From positions 57,591 to 121,590 of the forward strand of contig CAZJAO010000001.1 in the NCBI GenBank assembly GCA_964544395.1: a stretch of DNA of 64,000 bases, written 5' to 3'. The stretch is from JAKLIN01 sp964544395. GTDB lineage: Archaea; Nanobdellota; Nanobdellia; Pacearchaeales; GW2011-AR1. The notes under the pieces were generated by a model. The model was not told the DNA's origin. It saw only the letters and a program-made list of their open reading frames with translations, and did not search any database. This document shows positions 42,901 to 52,631 of this stretch, piece after piece (position 1 is the first letter of the stretch; every line of letters begins with the position of its first letter). The translations under genes were made by a program, and so were the position numbers.

Positions 42901-44418
42901 ATGGATGTAAAAAGAATTTTGCAATCTTTAAGTCCGAATGAACTTAAAGTTCTGCCATATATTGAAGAAAAGGATATAGTAGTCGTCTGCAAGAAATCTA
43001 ATTTAGATAAAACATCAGTAATCAGAGCTCTCGAATTTCTAAAAAACAAGAATCTAGTTGATTTATCATATAATAAGGAAAAAACAATTGATTTGGGTAT
43101 CAATGGCATTCTATACAAGAGAAAAGGGCTTCCAGAAAGGAGATTGCTAAATCTTCTTGAAGAAAAGAGAATTATCACTCTAGAAGAAGCATTAAAACAA
43201 AGCAGATTATCTGAGGATGAATTTCGTGCTTCAATAGGGAGCTTAAAGAAAAAATCACTTATTGATATAAAGAACGGGAGAATTATCCTGAATTTTGGGG
43301 ACCATGAAATCGCAAGAAAAATGCCGGAAGAAGTGTTCATAGAATCATTGCCCCTGAATCTAGATTCTTTACCTAAAGAGGAACATGAAACTTTTAAGGA
43401 ATTGCAAAAAAGGCGAAATATAATAAAAATTACAGAAGAGAATCATATCAAAATAAAAGCGACTGAAAAAGGAAAAGAAATAATAAATTCAAGGATAAAA
43501 TCAGAAAGCCTGATTGAACAATTAACGCCAGATATTATCAAGTCTGAAAAATTATGGAAAGGAAAGAGATTCCGAACCTATGATGTTCTTTCATCTGTTT
43601 CTAATATAAATGGGGGGAAAAGGCATTTTGTGAATCAGGCCGCGGATTACGCAAGAAGAGTATGGACCGATATGGGTTTCAAAGAGATGAGTGGAAACAT
43701 GGTGGTCAGTTCATTCTGGAATTTTGATGCACTCTTTCAGCCTCAGGACCATCCAGCAAGAGAATTGGCAGACACCTTCTTCATTAATAAAAAATCTTCT
43801 TTGCCAGAAAAAGAACTTGTAAAAAAAGTAAAAGAAAGTCATGAAAGAGGAATGGATAACAGCAAAGGATGGCAGTATCAATGGAGTGAAGAAGAAGCAA
43901 AAAGGTCAGTTCTGCGAACTCATACAACATCTCTCTCTGCTCAAACTTTATCACAGCTAAAAACAAAAGATTTGCCTCAGAAATTCTTCGCGCTTGGAAA
44001 ATGTTTCAGAAATGAAACCGTTGATTGGTCTCATGGATTTGAATTTAATCAGACAGAAGGAATTGTCATAGATAAAAATGCAAATTTCAGGCACCTTCTC
44101 GGTTATTTGAAGCAATTCTTTACAAAAATGGGTTTTGAAAAAATACGATTCAGACCAAGCTATTTCCCTTATACAGAGCCAAGTGTTGAAATAGATGTCT
44201 GGCATCCAGAAAGAAAGATATGGGTTGAATTGGGTGGTGCAGGAATGTTCAGGCCGGAAGTTACAATTCCTTTGCTTGGTGAAAATATCCCTGTATTGGC
44301 TTGGGGTCCCGGATTTGACAGAATGATAATGAATTATTATGGAATAAAGGACTTGAGAGAAGTATACAAGAATGATTTAGAAATGCTAAGAAATATAAAA
44401 TTCTGGATGAAGACATAA
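42901..44418 (+). CDS. pheS: Phenylalanyl-tRNA synthetase alpha subunit
   Basis: 505 residues, archaeal/eukaryotic type. The N-terminal 150 or so contain winged-helix domains (IRALEFLKNKNLVDLSYNKE). The class II core has motif 2 KCFRNETVDWSHGFEF and motif 3 GAGMFRPEV...WGPGFDRMIM. It charges tRNA-Phe together with PheT. GATTTATAAAATAA, a TATA-like box, is about 25-30 nt before the ATG, so the transcript is likely leaderless. Confidence 0.95.
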   Translation: MDVKRILQSLSPNELKVLPYIEEKDIVVVCKKSNLDKTSVIRALEFLKNKNLVDLSYNKEKTIDLGINGILYKRKGLPERRLLNLLEEKRIITLEEALKQSRLSEDEFRASIGSLKKKSLIDIKNGRIILNFGDHEIARKMPEEVFIESLPLNLDSLPKEEHETFKELQKRRNIIKITEENHIKIKATEKGKEIINSRIKSESLIEQLTPDIIKSEKLWKGKRFRTYDVLSSVSNINGGKRHFVNQAADYARRVWTDMGFKEMSGNMVVSSFWNFDALFQPQDHPARELADTFFINKKSSLPEKELVKKVKESHERGMDNSKGWQYQWSEEEAKRSVLRTHTTSLSAQTLSQLKTKDLPQKFFALGKCFRNETVDWSHGFEFNQTEGIVIDKNANFRHLLGYLKQFFTKMGFEKIRFRPSYFPYTEPSVEIDVWHPERKIWVELGGAGMFRPEVTIPLLGENIPVLAWGPGFDRMIMNYYGIKDLREVYKNDLEMLRNIKFWMKT

Positions 44419-44804
44419 TGACCGAAAATTGTTTATTTTGCAAAATCGTGAAGGGGGAAATTCCTGCAATAAAAATCTGGGAAGATAAAAACCATATTGC
44501 TTTCTTAGATATGAAACCTATAAACCCCGGACATTTATTAGTAATACCAAAAAATCATAAAGATTATGTTTTCGACTTAAGTGATAAGGATTATTCTAAA
44601 TTAATGTTAAAGGCTAAAGAAATTGCAAAAGATCTGAAAAGCAAGATGAAATCAAAAAGAATTGGCCTAATTGTAGAAGGTTTTGGAGTTCCGCACGCAC
44701 ATGTTCACCTCATTCCAATTAATGAGATGCATGAATTAAATCCTGAGAGGGCAAAAATATCAAGCAATGAAGAGCTTGAAAAAATCGCGAAATTATGGCA
44801 ATAG
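44418..44804 (+). CDS. HIT-family nucleotide hydrolase
   Basis: 128 residues. The histidine triad is PHAHVHLIPI, the catalytic loop of HIT hydrolases acting on nucleoside phosphoramidates or dinucleotides. CLFCKIVKGEIP at the start is the usual zinc/nucleotide entry. It starts one base inside the pheS stop (TAATG) and ends overlapping pheT by 10 bp, so it sits inside the pheST operon. It may hydrolyse aminoacyl-adenylates; that is inference. Confidence 0.9.
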   Translation: MTENCLFCKIVKGEIPAIKIWEDKNHIAFLDMKPINPGHLLVIPKNHKDYVFDLSDKDYSKLMLKAKEIAKDLKSKMKSKRIGLIVEGFGVPHAHVHLIPINEMHELNPERAKISSNEELEKIAKLWQ

Positions 44805-46423
44805 TTTCAATCAATCGAAATCAATTTGAGAAAGAAATTGGAAAAATTGATGAGAAAATGGAAGAAAAGATTGCGCTTTTAGGAACACCTATAGACAAAC
44901 TGACAAAAGATGAATTACAGATTGAAGTCTTCCCAAATCGCCCAGACTTATTGTCTTATCATGGATTCAAGAGAGCATTTATGGCATTCCTTGAGAAAAA
45001 TGAGGGAATGAAGAAGTATAAAATATCAAAGTCAAATTACAAGGTAATTATAGACAATTCCTTAAAAGAAATACGTCCTTACACTGCTTGTGCAGTGATC
45101 AAGGGAGTTAAGCTTGATTCAGAAAGAATAAAAGAACTTATTGAAATTCAGGAAAAGTTGCATGCTACTCTTGGACGAAAGAGGAAGAAACTTGCAATTG
45201 GGATTTATCCCGTAGATAAGATAAAATTCCCAATCTATTTTAAGGCTCTTGAGCCGGATAAAATAAAATTCAGGCCGCTTGATTCTGACCGGGAGATGTC
45301 TGGGTTGGAAATATTGCAAAGGCACCAAACAGGAAAGGAATATGCACATCTTCTCGCAGGAAAAGCAAGGTTCCCTGTTTTCATGGATTCTCAAGGCAAA
45401 GTGCTGAGCATGCCTCCGGTGATAAACTCGCATGATACAGGAAGAATAACAGAAAAAACAAAGGATATGTTCATTGAATGCTCGGGTTTCAATCTCGAAA
45501 TTTTGAACAAATGCTTGAATATCTTAGTTTCTATTTTATCAGACATGGGCGGAGAGATATTTGAAATTGAAACAGAATATGGCCGTGAAAAAAAGATAAC
45601 GCCAAATTTTGAAGCAGAAAAGATGGAAATCAATCCTGAAAAAGTAAATCAGATTCTCGGATTGAATTTGACAGAAAAAGATATAAGAAAATTGCTTGAA
45701 AAAATGGGTTTTGATTGCAACAAGAATATTGTTGAAATACCCCCCTGGAGGATAGATATCCTTCATGAAGTAGATATTATAGAGGATATTGCCATAGCAT
45801 ATGGTTATGATAAATTCATCCCGGAAATTCCTGAAATCTCAACTATAGGTCAGGAAAATCCAAGAGAGACTATAAAACGAAAAGTGTCGGAGATTTTAAC
45901 CGGTCTTAATATACTCGAAGTCTCAAATTATCATCTGACAACAGCAAAAGACCAATATGAAAAAATGGGACTTAAAGAAGAGGGGGTTATAGAAGTAGAA
46001 AATTCAAAGACAGATTACAATATTCTCCGAAACAGTCTGACTCCTTATCTTCTAAAAATATTCTCAGAGAATGTGAACAATGAATTCCCACAAAGAATCT
46101 TTGAAATTGGGAAAATATTTTCCTTGAAAGATAACAATCCATCTGAAAAAGAAAATTTAAGTCTGGCTATAGCTCCCGGAAATTTCACCGAAGCAAAGCA
46201 AATCTTGAATTATTTATTTAGAATGATGGATTTAGAAATAAGACTGGAAGAGCCTAAAGAAAGTCCAAGTTATTTCATTCAGGGAAGAATTGCAGAGATA
46301 ATGCTGAAAGATAAAAAAATTGGTTTCATGGGAGAAATCCATCCGAAAATTTTAAGAAATTGGAAAATAAGAATGCCTGTCGCATTATTTGAAATTGATT
46401 TTGAAGAAATATTAAAAGACTAA
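44795..46423 (+). CDS. pheT: Phenylalanyl-tRNA synthetase beta subunit
   Basis: 542 residues, short archaeal form. KDELQIEVFPNRPDLLS near 50; the editing (B3/4) domain; B5 with DILHEVDIIEDIAIAYGYD; then the core-like domain and IGFMGEIHPKIL. Its ATG lies within the end of the HIT gene, so the three genes are translated from one mRNA. Length matches archaeal relatives. Confidence 0.95.
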   Translation: MAIVSINRNQFEKEIGKIDEKMEEKIALLGTPIDKLTKDELQIEVFPNRPDLLSYHGFKRAFMAFLEKNEGMKKYKISKSNYKVIIDNSLKEIRPYTACAVIKGVKLDSERIKELIEIQEKLHATLGRKRKKLAIGIYPVDKIKFPIYFKALEPDKIKFRPLDSDREMSGLEILQRHQTGKEYAHLLAGKARFPVFMDSQGKVLSMPPVINSHDTGRITEKTKDMFIECSGFNLEILNKCLNILVSILSDMGGEIFEIETEYGREKKITPNFEAEKMEINPEKVNQILGLNLTEKDIRKLLEKMGFDCNKNIVEIPPWRIDILHEVDIIEDIAIAYGYDKFIPEIPEISTIGQENPRETIKRKVSEILTGLNILEVSNYHLTTAKDQYEKMGLKEEGVIEVENSKTDYNILRNSLTPYLLKIFSENVNNEFPQRIFEIGKIFSLKDNNPSEKENLSLAIAPGNFTEAKQILNYLFRMMDLEIRLEEPKESPSYFIQGRIAEIMLKDKKIGFMGEIHPKILRNWKIRMPVALFEIDFEEILKD

Positions 46424-48472
46424 TCAGAAGAATTTTTTATTGCTCTCTTGTTCTTCTCTTTCCATTTTGCTCATGAATTCTTTTATGAATCTCTGACTTT
46501 TTTCTCTGTTTCTGACTTCAGTCAAAGGGAAGTATTCCAAATCACCGCTGGTTTGTTTTTCAGTCTTAACATCAGTAGCTACTCTGTTTCTTATCTCCTT
46601 GCTTAAAACAATTTCTCCCCTAGATAAAGAAGCTAATCTCTTGGAAACCGAAATGAAATTCCCAAGGCTCATGAACTTTACTCCATTAATCCCCTGCTTT
46701 GCAATTATCATTCCATAATTTACCGAAACACCAAAGATTATTTTTTGCTTTAGCAATCTGTTGTGGTCATCCAAAACTCTTCTTATCTGCTGGGCACATT
46801 CTATAGCTTCTAATTCATTGTTAAGTGCCTTTGTTCTTATAGGAGCGAATATGAAGAAGAAATAACTGCCATTTTCATATACTACTGCTCTTGATTCGTC
46901 AGCAATAGATTTCAGTCTGTTCATTGTTTCACTTATTCCGCCTTTTCCTGAACGTACTTCTTCAAAGTTCTTTATATTTACAGCAACAATGCTTGAACCC
47001 TGCTTTTCACCCTGAATAGAGGGGGAAAAATCTGCTAGATTTCTGCTGTTTATCATCCTGTTTCTTGAAGATACGGAATTGCCTCTGTCAACTACAATTC
47101 CATCTCTTAAATGAAATGTCTTGTTTAAATCTATTCTTTTTGAAAATCTTTTCTTATGGGATCTTCTGAAGAAAAAGAATATTACAAAGACAAGAATTAA
47201 TAAAATAATGGCCCAGACCCAAGTGTATTGAAATATGCTCAAAACTCCTACAGAAGCCTGCTGGATATTGATTGCGTTTCCGGTCAAAGCCACATTCCCG
47301 TTAAATAAATTATTTCCGTCCAGACTTAAAACAGAAACTGAATAATTTCCGTCAGGCGCACTCAAGATATATTTCTGACTTTCACCAACACCAAGAGAAA
47401 CATTGAAAGGAACAGATTGGTTTCCTAATTCAACCAAAATTTGATTATTATAAGGGACATTGCCAATATTTGTAACCAGAAGTGTTCTGTTAGTCAAAGT
47501 TGCCGATACAACTGCATTTCTAAGGACAAAAAATCCAGATGTTGCACTCAAACCCAAAGAAGATGCAGAGATAGTCCATCCATCAGGAACATCATTATAA
47601 CTAATTGGAATGTTCATAACAGTATCTGTACCTGTTTTTTCCTGATCCATAGTTTCGCCCTTGCTGTTAGTTACTGTAAAATTTACATTTGCATTAATCT
47701 TTTGTCCGGATTGATCGTATAATATAGACCTAAAACTGTAAGTCCCGCCAGGCATAACATTTTGATTATTGCTTTCAGGCACAATATTCAATGTCGTTGG
47801 CACTTGGTCAACGAGAATATTGAAATCAGTATATCCCATGTTCAAAACCTGCCCAGATGAATCCGTTTCCGATGATAAGATATTAACTAAATATTGACCA
47901 GCTGCAGCATTAGGAGGCAAAGTGAAATTAAAAAAGAAATTTCCATTGCTCACTGGTGCAGAACCCTGATAAATTGTTGTGTTTCCGAAAGTGATATTAA
48001 TATTGGACATACCATTTACATTCTGACCATTTTGTTTTATTGCAGTTCCAGATAAAGAAATCTGGTTGCCGGGCTGAAATTCTCTTTCTGGTGAAGTTAT
48101 TGTAACATTCACAATATTGGATATCTGAAATTGAGAACTGTAAAAATTAGTGCCATCCAAAACAACTTTAACTTGGCATTGTCCTGTTGTACCGGAAACA
48201 TCAGGAGTTATTCTGAATTGGATTGGTATTGTAAAATTAGTGAGGAGTAAATTGCTGAATGTTGGAAATTGTGTGTTTTGAACTACGTTGTTACAAATCA
48301 AATTAGCAGAGAAACTTGTTCCGCTAACAATAGCGGCTGTGCTTACAGCATCCCCAAGATTATATAATGAATTTGGTTGTGTGGTCCACTGAAGTGTCGA
48401 ATCAGCAAAAACAAAAGAAGTCATTAGTACGAGAGCTAATGCAAGTGCTAAATTAAAAATTATCTTCCTCAT
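46424..48472 (-). CDS. Ig-like membrane protein with degenerate cyclase-homology domain
   Basis: 682 residues. A signal peptide (about 1-23) and two or three Ig-like domains to about residue 400 lie outside, one membrane helix at about 416-436, and a cytoplasmic part at 437-682. Residues about 494-655 follow the class III nucleotide cyclase pattern: SSIVAVNIKNF at the start and LGNFISVSKRLASLSRGEIVL later. Catalytic positions are altered: the first metal Asp is Asn499, the GD pair is GS (535-536), the later D and N are Asn605 and Ser608; only Arg612 remains. The domain is likely a regulator or scaffold rather than a cyclase. Confidence 0.65.
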   Translation of the reverse strand: MRKIIFNLALALALVLMTSFVFADSTLQWTTQPNSLYNLGDAVSTAAIVSGTSFSANLICNNVVQNTQFPTFSNLLLTNFTIPIQFRITPDVSGTTGQCQVKVVLDGTNFYSSQFQISNIVNVTITSPEREFQPGNQISLSGTAIKQNGQNVNGMSNINITFGNTTIYQGSAPVSNGNFFFNFTLPPNAAAGQYLVNILSSETDSSGQVLNMGYTDFNILVDQVPTTLNIVPESNNQNVMPGGTYSFRSILYDQSGQKINANVNFTVTNSKGETMDQEKTGTDTVMNIPISYNDVPDGWTISASSLGLSATSGFFVLRNAVVSATLTNRTLLVTNIGNVPYNNQILVELGNQSVPFNVSLGVGESQKYILSAPDGNYSVSVLSLDGNNLFNGNVALTGNAINIQQASVGVLSIFQYTWVWAIILLILVFVIFFFFRRSHKKRFSKRIDLNKTFHLRDGIVVDRGNSVSSRNRMINSRNLADFSPSIQGEKQGSSIVAVNIKNFEEVRSGKGGISETMNRLKSIADESRAVVYENGSYFFFIFAPIRTKALNNELEAIECAQQIRRVLDDHNRLLKQKIIFGVSVNYGMIIAKQGINGVKFMSLGNFISVSKRLASLSRGEIVLSKEIRNRVATDVKTEKQTSGDLEYFPLTEVRNREKSQRFIKEFMSKMEREEQESNKKFF

Positions 48473-48561
48473 TTTTATCTTCTTTATATGTCAATTTATA
48501 TTTATAAATATTTGTTCAGCGATTTAACAATGTTTAAAAATAAATCTCGCTCTCTAATAGA

Positions 48562-49668
48562 ATGAAAAAGGGTAACATGGTTGTCAGCCCGTGGGAAGTT
48601 TCTGGACAGATTAATTATGACAAGCTCCTGAAAGATTTTGGGGTCAATAAAATAGACGAAAAGATAAAAAGTTCAATCGGAGTTCACCCCCTCACAAAAA
48701 GAGAAATTTATTTTGCTCATCGTGATGCAGACAAATGGGTAGCAGAAGCCAAAAAGGGAAAAAAAGTTTCTATCCTTACGGGAAGAGGTCCGAGTGAGAG
48801 AATGCATCTAGGTCATTTGGTTCCATTTCTGATTGCTAAATCTCTGCAGGACACTTTTGATTGCGATGTTTACATTCCAATTTCAGACGATGAAAAATTT
48901 TATGTCAAGGAAAATCTTGATTTTGAGAAAGTTAATGAATATTCAAAGGATAACGTTCTCGATTTAATTGCCCTTGGTTTTAAACCCGGAAAAACATTCA
49001 TCTTTCAGGATTTTGCTTATACTGAAATCTACAAATATGCTGCGCAGGTTGCAAAAAAGATAACTTACTCGACAGCAAAAGCTGCATTTGGTTTGAAACC
49101 GGAAAACAATATCGGCTGGAGTTTTTATCCTGCAATGCAGGCAGCGCACATTCTCTTTCCACAGTTTCATAAAGGAAAGCATATGACTCTCGTTCCCGTA
49201 GCGATAGACCAAGACCCATTCATAAGACTGACAAGAGATATTGCTGAACAATTCGGTTTTGAAAAGCCTGCTGCAATCCATGCAAAATTCATGCCTTCGC
49301 TTTATGGAGAAACAAAAATGTCGTCTTCAAATTCAGGATTAAGTGTTATTTTCCTAGATGATGATAAAAAAACAGTTGAGCAAAAAATTAAGAGATATGC
49401 TTTTTCAGGAGGGCAGAAATCAATTGAAGAGCATAGAAAACTAGGTGGCGATCCAGATATTGATGTTTCTTTTCAGTATTTGAAAATGTTTTTTGAACCT
49501 GATGATAAAAAATTGAAAAAGATTTATGATGATTACAGAACCGGAAGGCTTCTTACTTCAGAGCTTAAGGAAATTCTAATCAAAAGAATTAATGAATTTC
49601 TTGAGGAGCATAGGAAGAAGAAAGCAGAGGCAAAGAAACATCTTGATAAGTTCTTGTTGAAAAATTAA
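48562..49668 (+). CDS. trpS: Tryptophanyl-tRNA synthetase
   Basis: 368 residues, archaeal/eukaryotic type. An N-terminal SPWEVSGQINYDKL precedes the class I core. HIGH appears as MHLGHL and KMSKS as TKMSSSNSG. IGWSFYPAMQAAHI is the Trp-binding region. The gene ends overlapping the end of the converging hydrolase gene by 4 bp. A TATA-like AAAAATAAAT lies upstream, near 48535-48545. Confidence 0.95.
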   Translation: MKKGNMVVSPWEVSGQINYDKLLKDFGVNKIDEKIKSSIGVHPLTKREIYFAHRDADKWVAEAKKGKKVSILTGRGPSERMHLGHLVPFLIAKSLQDTFDCDVYIPISDDEKFYVKENLDFEKVNEYSKDNVLDLIALGFKPGKTFIFQDFAYTEIYKYAAQVAKKITYSTAKAAFGLKPENNIGWSFYPAMQAAHILFPQFHKGKHMTLVPVAIDQDPFIRLTRDIAEQFGFEKPAAIHAKFMPSLYGETKMSSSNSGLSVIFLDDDKKTVEQKIKRYAFSGGQKSIEEHRKLGGDPDIDVSFQYLKMFFEPDDKKLKKIYDDYRTGRLLTSELKEILIKRINEFLEEHRKKKAEAKKHLDKFLLKN

Positions 49669-50345
49669 TTTTTTTCCTTGAAATAATAGTGATCTCCAAT
49701 TTTTGTCAGATAGATCATACTATCCATGTCCCAATCCCTTGGCGTTTTTATTCTTCCCAAACCTTTTACAAATCTTATTATTCCATCGACTAATCCATTC
49801 GGATTATAATAAGAGGTAGCACCATGAGTTGGATCTTTGTATTTCCCCGCAAGAAAGCCTTTGGCTAAATCTAAATCATTAGGAAACTCTTGAGTATACT
49901 CTAATGGGCTATGTTTTAATGGAGTTTTTAAGAAAACATTACTATCTGTTCCGGGGTTAAAACAAGAATATGCCCATGGTCTTAAAATTTCTGTTCTAAG
50001 GTCTGAATTATATCTCACCGCCCGATTAAGAGCCGTCCACGCATCAGCTATTTTGCAGATATTAGAGTGACCTTCGTCTTCTCCAAGCATTAACCTTGCT
50101 ACAAGAATGTATTTTTCATCATCATAAAAACTATCTGTTTCATAACGAGACAACATATCTACCTTTCTTTCTATTTTTTTTATATTTGTGTTTGCTTCTT
50201 TGGTTACTCTCTCCAATGGATTTCCGGTTATAATCACTCTCTCTTTTGGAGGTTGAAAGGGAAGTCTCAATTCTATTGGAGCGTGAGCTATCTGTGGCAC
50301 TAAAAGAAAAGCAGCAAGCATACCAGTAAGAATTTTCTTCCCCAT
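49665..50345 (-). CDS. Secreted SleB-like cell wall hydrolase
   Basis: 226 residues. A signal peptide (MGKKILTGMLAAFLLVPQIAHA, about 1-22) is followed by a linker and, from about 75 on, a SleB/CwlJ-type (Hydrolase_2) domain. ILVARLMLGEDEG has the catalytic Glu near 89; WTALNRAV, PWAYSCFNPG, LAKGFLAGKYKDPTHGATSYYNP and TKIGDHYYFK are as in the family. In bacteria these are N-acetylmuramyl or lytic enzymes that cut peptidoglycan. Archaea have none, so the target may be neighbouring bacteria. No membrane anchor is visible; the enzyme would be released. Confidence 0.75.
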   Translation of the reverse strand: MGKKILTGMLAAFLLVPQIAHAPIELRLPFQPPKERVIITGNPLERVTKEANTNIKKIERKVDMLSRYETDSFYDDEKYILVARLMLGEDEGHSNICKIADAWTALNRAVRYNSDLRTEILRPWAYSCFNPGTDSNVFLKTPLKHSPLEYTQEFPNDLDLAKGFLAGKYKDPTHGATSYYNPNGLVDGIIRFVKGLGRIKTPRDWDMDSMIYLTKIGDHYYFKEKN

Positions 50346-50429
50346 GAACCGAGAGACAAATTAGATATTTTAAAGGTTTCGAATGCACCTTGATTAATTT
50401 TATAAACTTCTTTCCCCCTATCTAAAAGA

Positions 50430-52130
50430 ATGAAAATCCTTAGTTTGCACTGTGATTACATAAAATTTAAGCCCCTGAAAAAGGCTTTGAAAAATCCTGA
50501 AGAATTGAGCGAAGAAAGAAAAAAGGAAATTGAGGTTAAAGAACCACTTGTAATTCTTATAGCAGTTGAAAAGTCAGATTCCATAGATTCTGTAAAAGAT
50601 CTTGTAAGGAACATAGAAGAGATTTCAGCTCAGGTTAATGATAAGAAAATTGTCTTATATCCATATGCTCACCTATCTTCAAATCTTGGAAATCCTGAAT
50701 TGGCTATGAAAATCCTTGAAGAAGCTGAAAAAGAACTCAAGAAAAAGAAGTTTGAAGCGGTTCGTGCTCCTTTTGGATATTACAAGGAATTTGAATTAAA
50801 AGTCAAAGGACATCCTCTTTCAGAATTATCAAGAGAAATCAAACTTCTGGGAAAGGAAAGTGTGGAAGAATATGACCCCAAACAGCTCTTAAGAGAAATC
50901 TCAAAGTCCAAATTAGATACTTCCAAATTGAAAGATAATGACCATAGAATTATTGGAAATGAAATGGACCTATTTTCTTTTTCAGAAGTAGCTCCAGGCA
51001 TGGTGTTCTGGCATAATAATGGTTTGATAATAAGAAATGAGCTGATTAATTATTGGAGAGAGCTTCATAGAAATTCAGGATATCAGGAAATTTCAACACC
51101 GCAGATTATGGATAAAAAACTTTGGCAGATTTCGGGACATTGGGAAAAATACAAGGATAATAATTTCACGACAGAATATGAGAAGAGAAAATTTCTTGTA
51201 AAACCAATGAATTGTCCCGGGGGAATGCTGGTTTATAAAAATCGTCCAAAGTCCTACAGAGATTTGCCTTTAAGAGTTGGTGAAATGGGCGTTGTCCACC
51301 GAGTGGAACTATCAGGAGTTCTGGCAGGATTATTCAGAGTAATACAATTCACGCAGGATGATGCACATATTTTCTGCACAGAGGAGCAAATAGAAAAAGA
51401 AATTTTCGCAATAATGGAACTTATCGATGTATTATACAAGAAATTCAAATTGGAATTTGACCATATTGAACTTTCTACAAGACCCGAGAAAAGAATCGGA
51501 ACAAATGAAATGTGGGACAAGGCTGAAAAGTTATTGGAAGATTCGCTGAAAAAGAAAAAGATGAAGTACAAAGTCAATAAAGGAGATGGTGCTTTCTATG
51601 GTCCTAAAATTGATTTCCATGTTAAAGATTCTCTTGGAAGAACTTGGCAGCTTTCCACAATCCAGCTTGATTTCTCGATGCCTGAAAGATTTGAACTAGA
51701 ATATGTTGATAGTGATAACACAAGGAAGCGTCCCGTAATGTTGCATACGGTAAGTTATGGAAGTTTGGAGAGATTTATTGGAATTTATCTTGAACACACG
51801 AATGGCCGCCTTCCTGTTTGGCTTGCTCCAATGCAAGTCAGAATAATTTCTTTCACAGACAGGAATGAAAAATATGCCAAGAAAGTTGTTGAAGAAATCG
51901 GGAAGAGAATTCCAAACATAAGACTTGATGCAGATTTCAGGCAGACAACCGTTCCTGCAAAAGTAAAGGAAGCAGAAATAATGAGAATTCCTTACATTAT
52001 CGTTATTGGTGACAAGGAAGAGAAAGACAGTTCCATAGCAATAAGAGAAAAAGGAAACAGCAAGATAAGGTCATCCAAATTGGACAGCTTCATAGAAGAA
52101 TTAAGCAAAGAAATCAGAGAAAGAAAATGA
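50430..52130 (+). CDS. thrS: Threonyl-tRNA synthetase (archaeal type)
   Basis: 566 residues. The archaeal N-terminal editing domain (about 1-140; MKILSLHCDYIKFKP, KIVLYPYAHLSS) resembles D-aminoacyl-tRNA deacylase. The catalytic core shows ISTPQIM, KPMNCPGGMLVYK (zinc Cys) and motif 2, RVGEMGVVHRVELSG. The anticodon domain begins at ARIWLAPMQV-like QVRIISF. Length is normal. The TGA overlaps the next ATG. Confidence 0.95.
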   Translation: MKILSLHCDYIKFKPLKKALKNPEELSEERKKEIEVKEPLVILIAVEKSDSIDSVKDLVRNIEEISAQVNDKKIVLYPYAHLSSNLGNPELAMKILEEAEKELKKKKFEAVRAPFGYYKEFELKVKGHPLSELSREIKLLGKESVEEYDPKQLLREISKSKLDTSKLKDNDHRIIGNEMDLFSFSEVAPGMVFWHNNGLIIRNELINYWRELHRNSGYQEISTPQIMDKKLWQISGHWEKYKDNNFTTEYEKRKFLVKPMNCPGGMLVYKNRPKSYRDLPLRVGEMGVVHRVELSGVLAGLFRVIQFTQDDAHIFCTEEQIEKEIFAIMELIDVLYKKFKLEFDHIELSTRPEKRIGTNEMWDKAEKLLEDSLKKKKMKYKVNKGDGAFYGPKIDFHVKDSLGRTWQLSTIQLDFSMPERFELEYVDSDNTRKRPVMLHTVSYGSLERFIGIYLEHTNGRLPVWLAPMQVRIISFTDRNEKYAKKVVEEIGKRIPNIRLDADFRQTTVPAKVKEAEIMRIPYIIVIGDKEEKDSSIAIREKGNSKIRSSKLDSFIEELSKEIRERK

Positions 52131-52630
52131 ACTTCAAGTATTATCTGCGACAGCTTCAGGAAAACAGCAACTATAAAAGATTCTTAAAAGAAAATCCTGA
52201 TGCATATCTCTGTTCCGGATTCTTTACAATGGACAAGGAAGGAAGCGACAACCAGCAGCATTTGGATTTCTATATTCCATCAAAAAAAAGCATGACCAGT
52301 TTCCAGATGGAGCAGGAAGCAAAAATGAATACAGTAGATTTATTGCCTGACAAAGTTCCTGAACCGATTTCTTTGGATTTTGATATTGACTTTGATGAAA
52401 TAGAAAAGCAAATTTATGAAAGAATGAGAACCCATGGAATAAATAACAGAATCCAGAAACTGATTTTCTCATTGCAAAAATTGGAAGATAAAGATTATCT
52501 GGCAGGAACTGTTTTCATTTCAATGTTTGGCTTGATAAAAGTCAATATAGAAGTAAAGACAAACAAGATAATTGACTTTGAAAAGAAATCTTTTTTCGAT
52601 TTGGTAAGTGTTCTCAAAAAAGGAAAATAA
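52127..52630 (+). CDS. Hypothetical protein coupled to thrS
   Basis: 167 residues, mixed alpha/beta, with no membrane segment. The start MNFKYYLRQLQENSNYKRFL is helical and the middle has YLCSGFFTMD and ISLDFDIDFDEIEKQIY; no known domain is recognised. It overlaps thrS by 4 bp (ATGA), so its expression is linked to the synthetase. Confidence 0.7.
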   Translation: MNFKYYLRQLQENSNYKRFLKENPDAYLCSGFFTMDKEGSDNQQHLDFYIPSKKSMTSFQMEQEAKMNTVDLLPDKVPEPISLDFDIDFDEIEKQIYERMRTHGINNRIQKLIFSLQKLEDKDYLAGTVFISMFGLIKVNIEVKTNKIIDFEKKSFFDLVSVLKKGK

Positions 52631-52631
52631 A

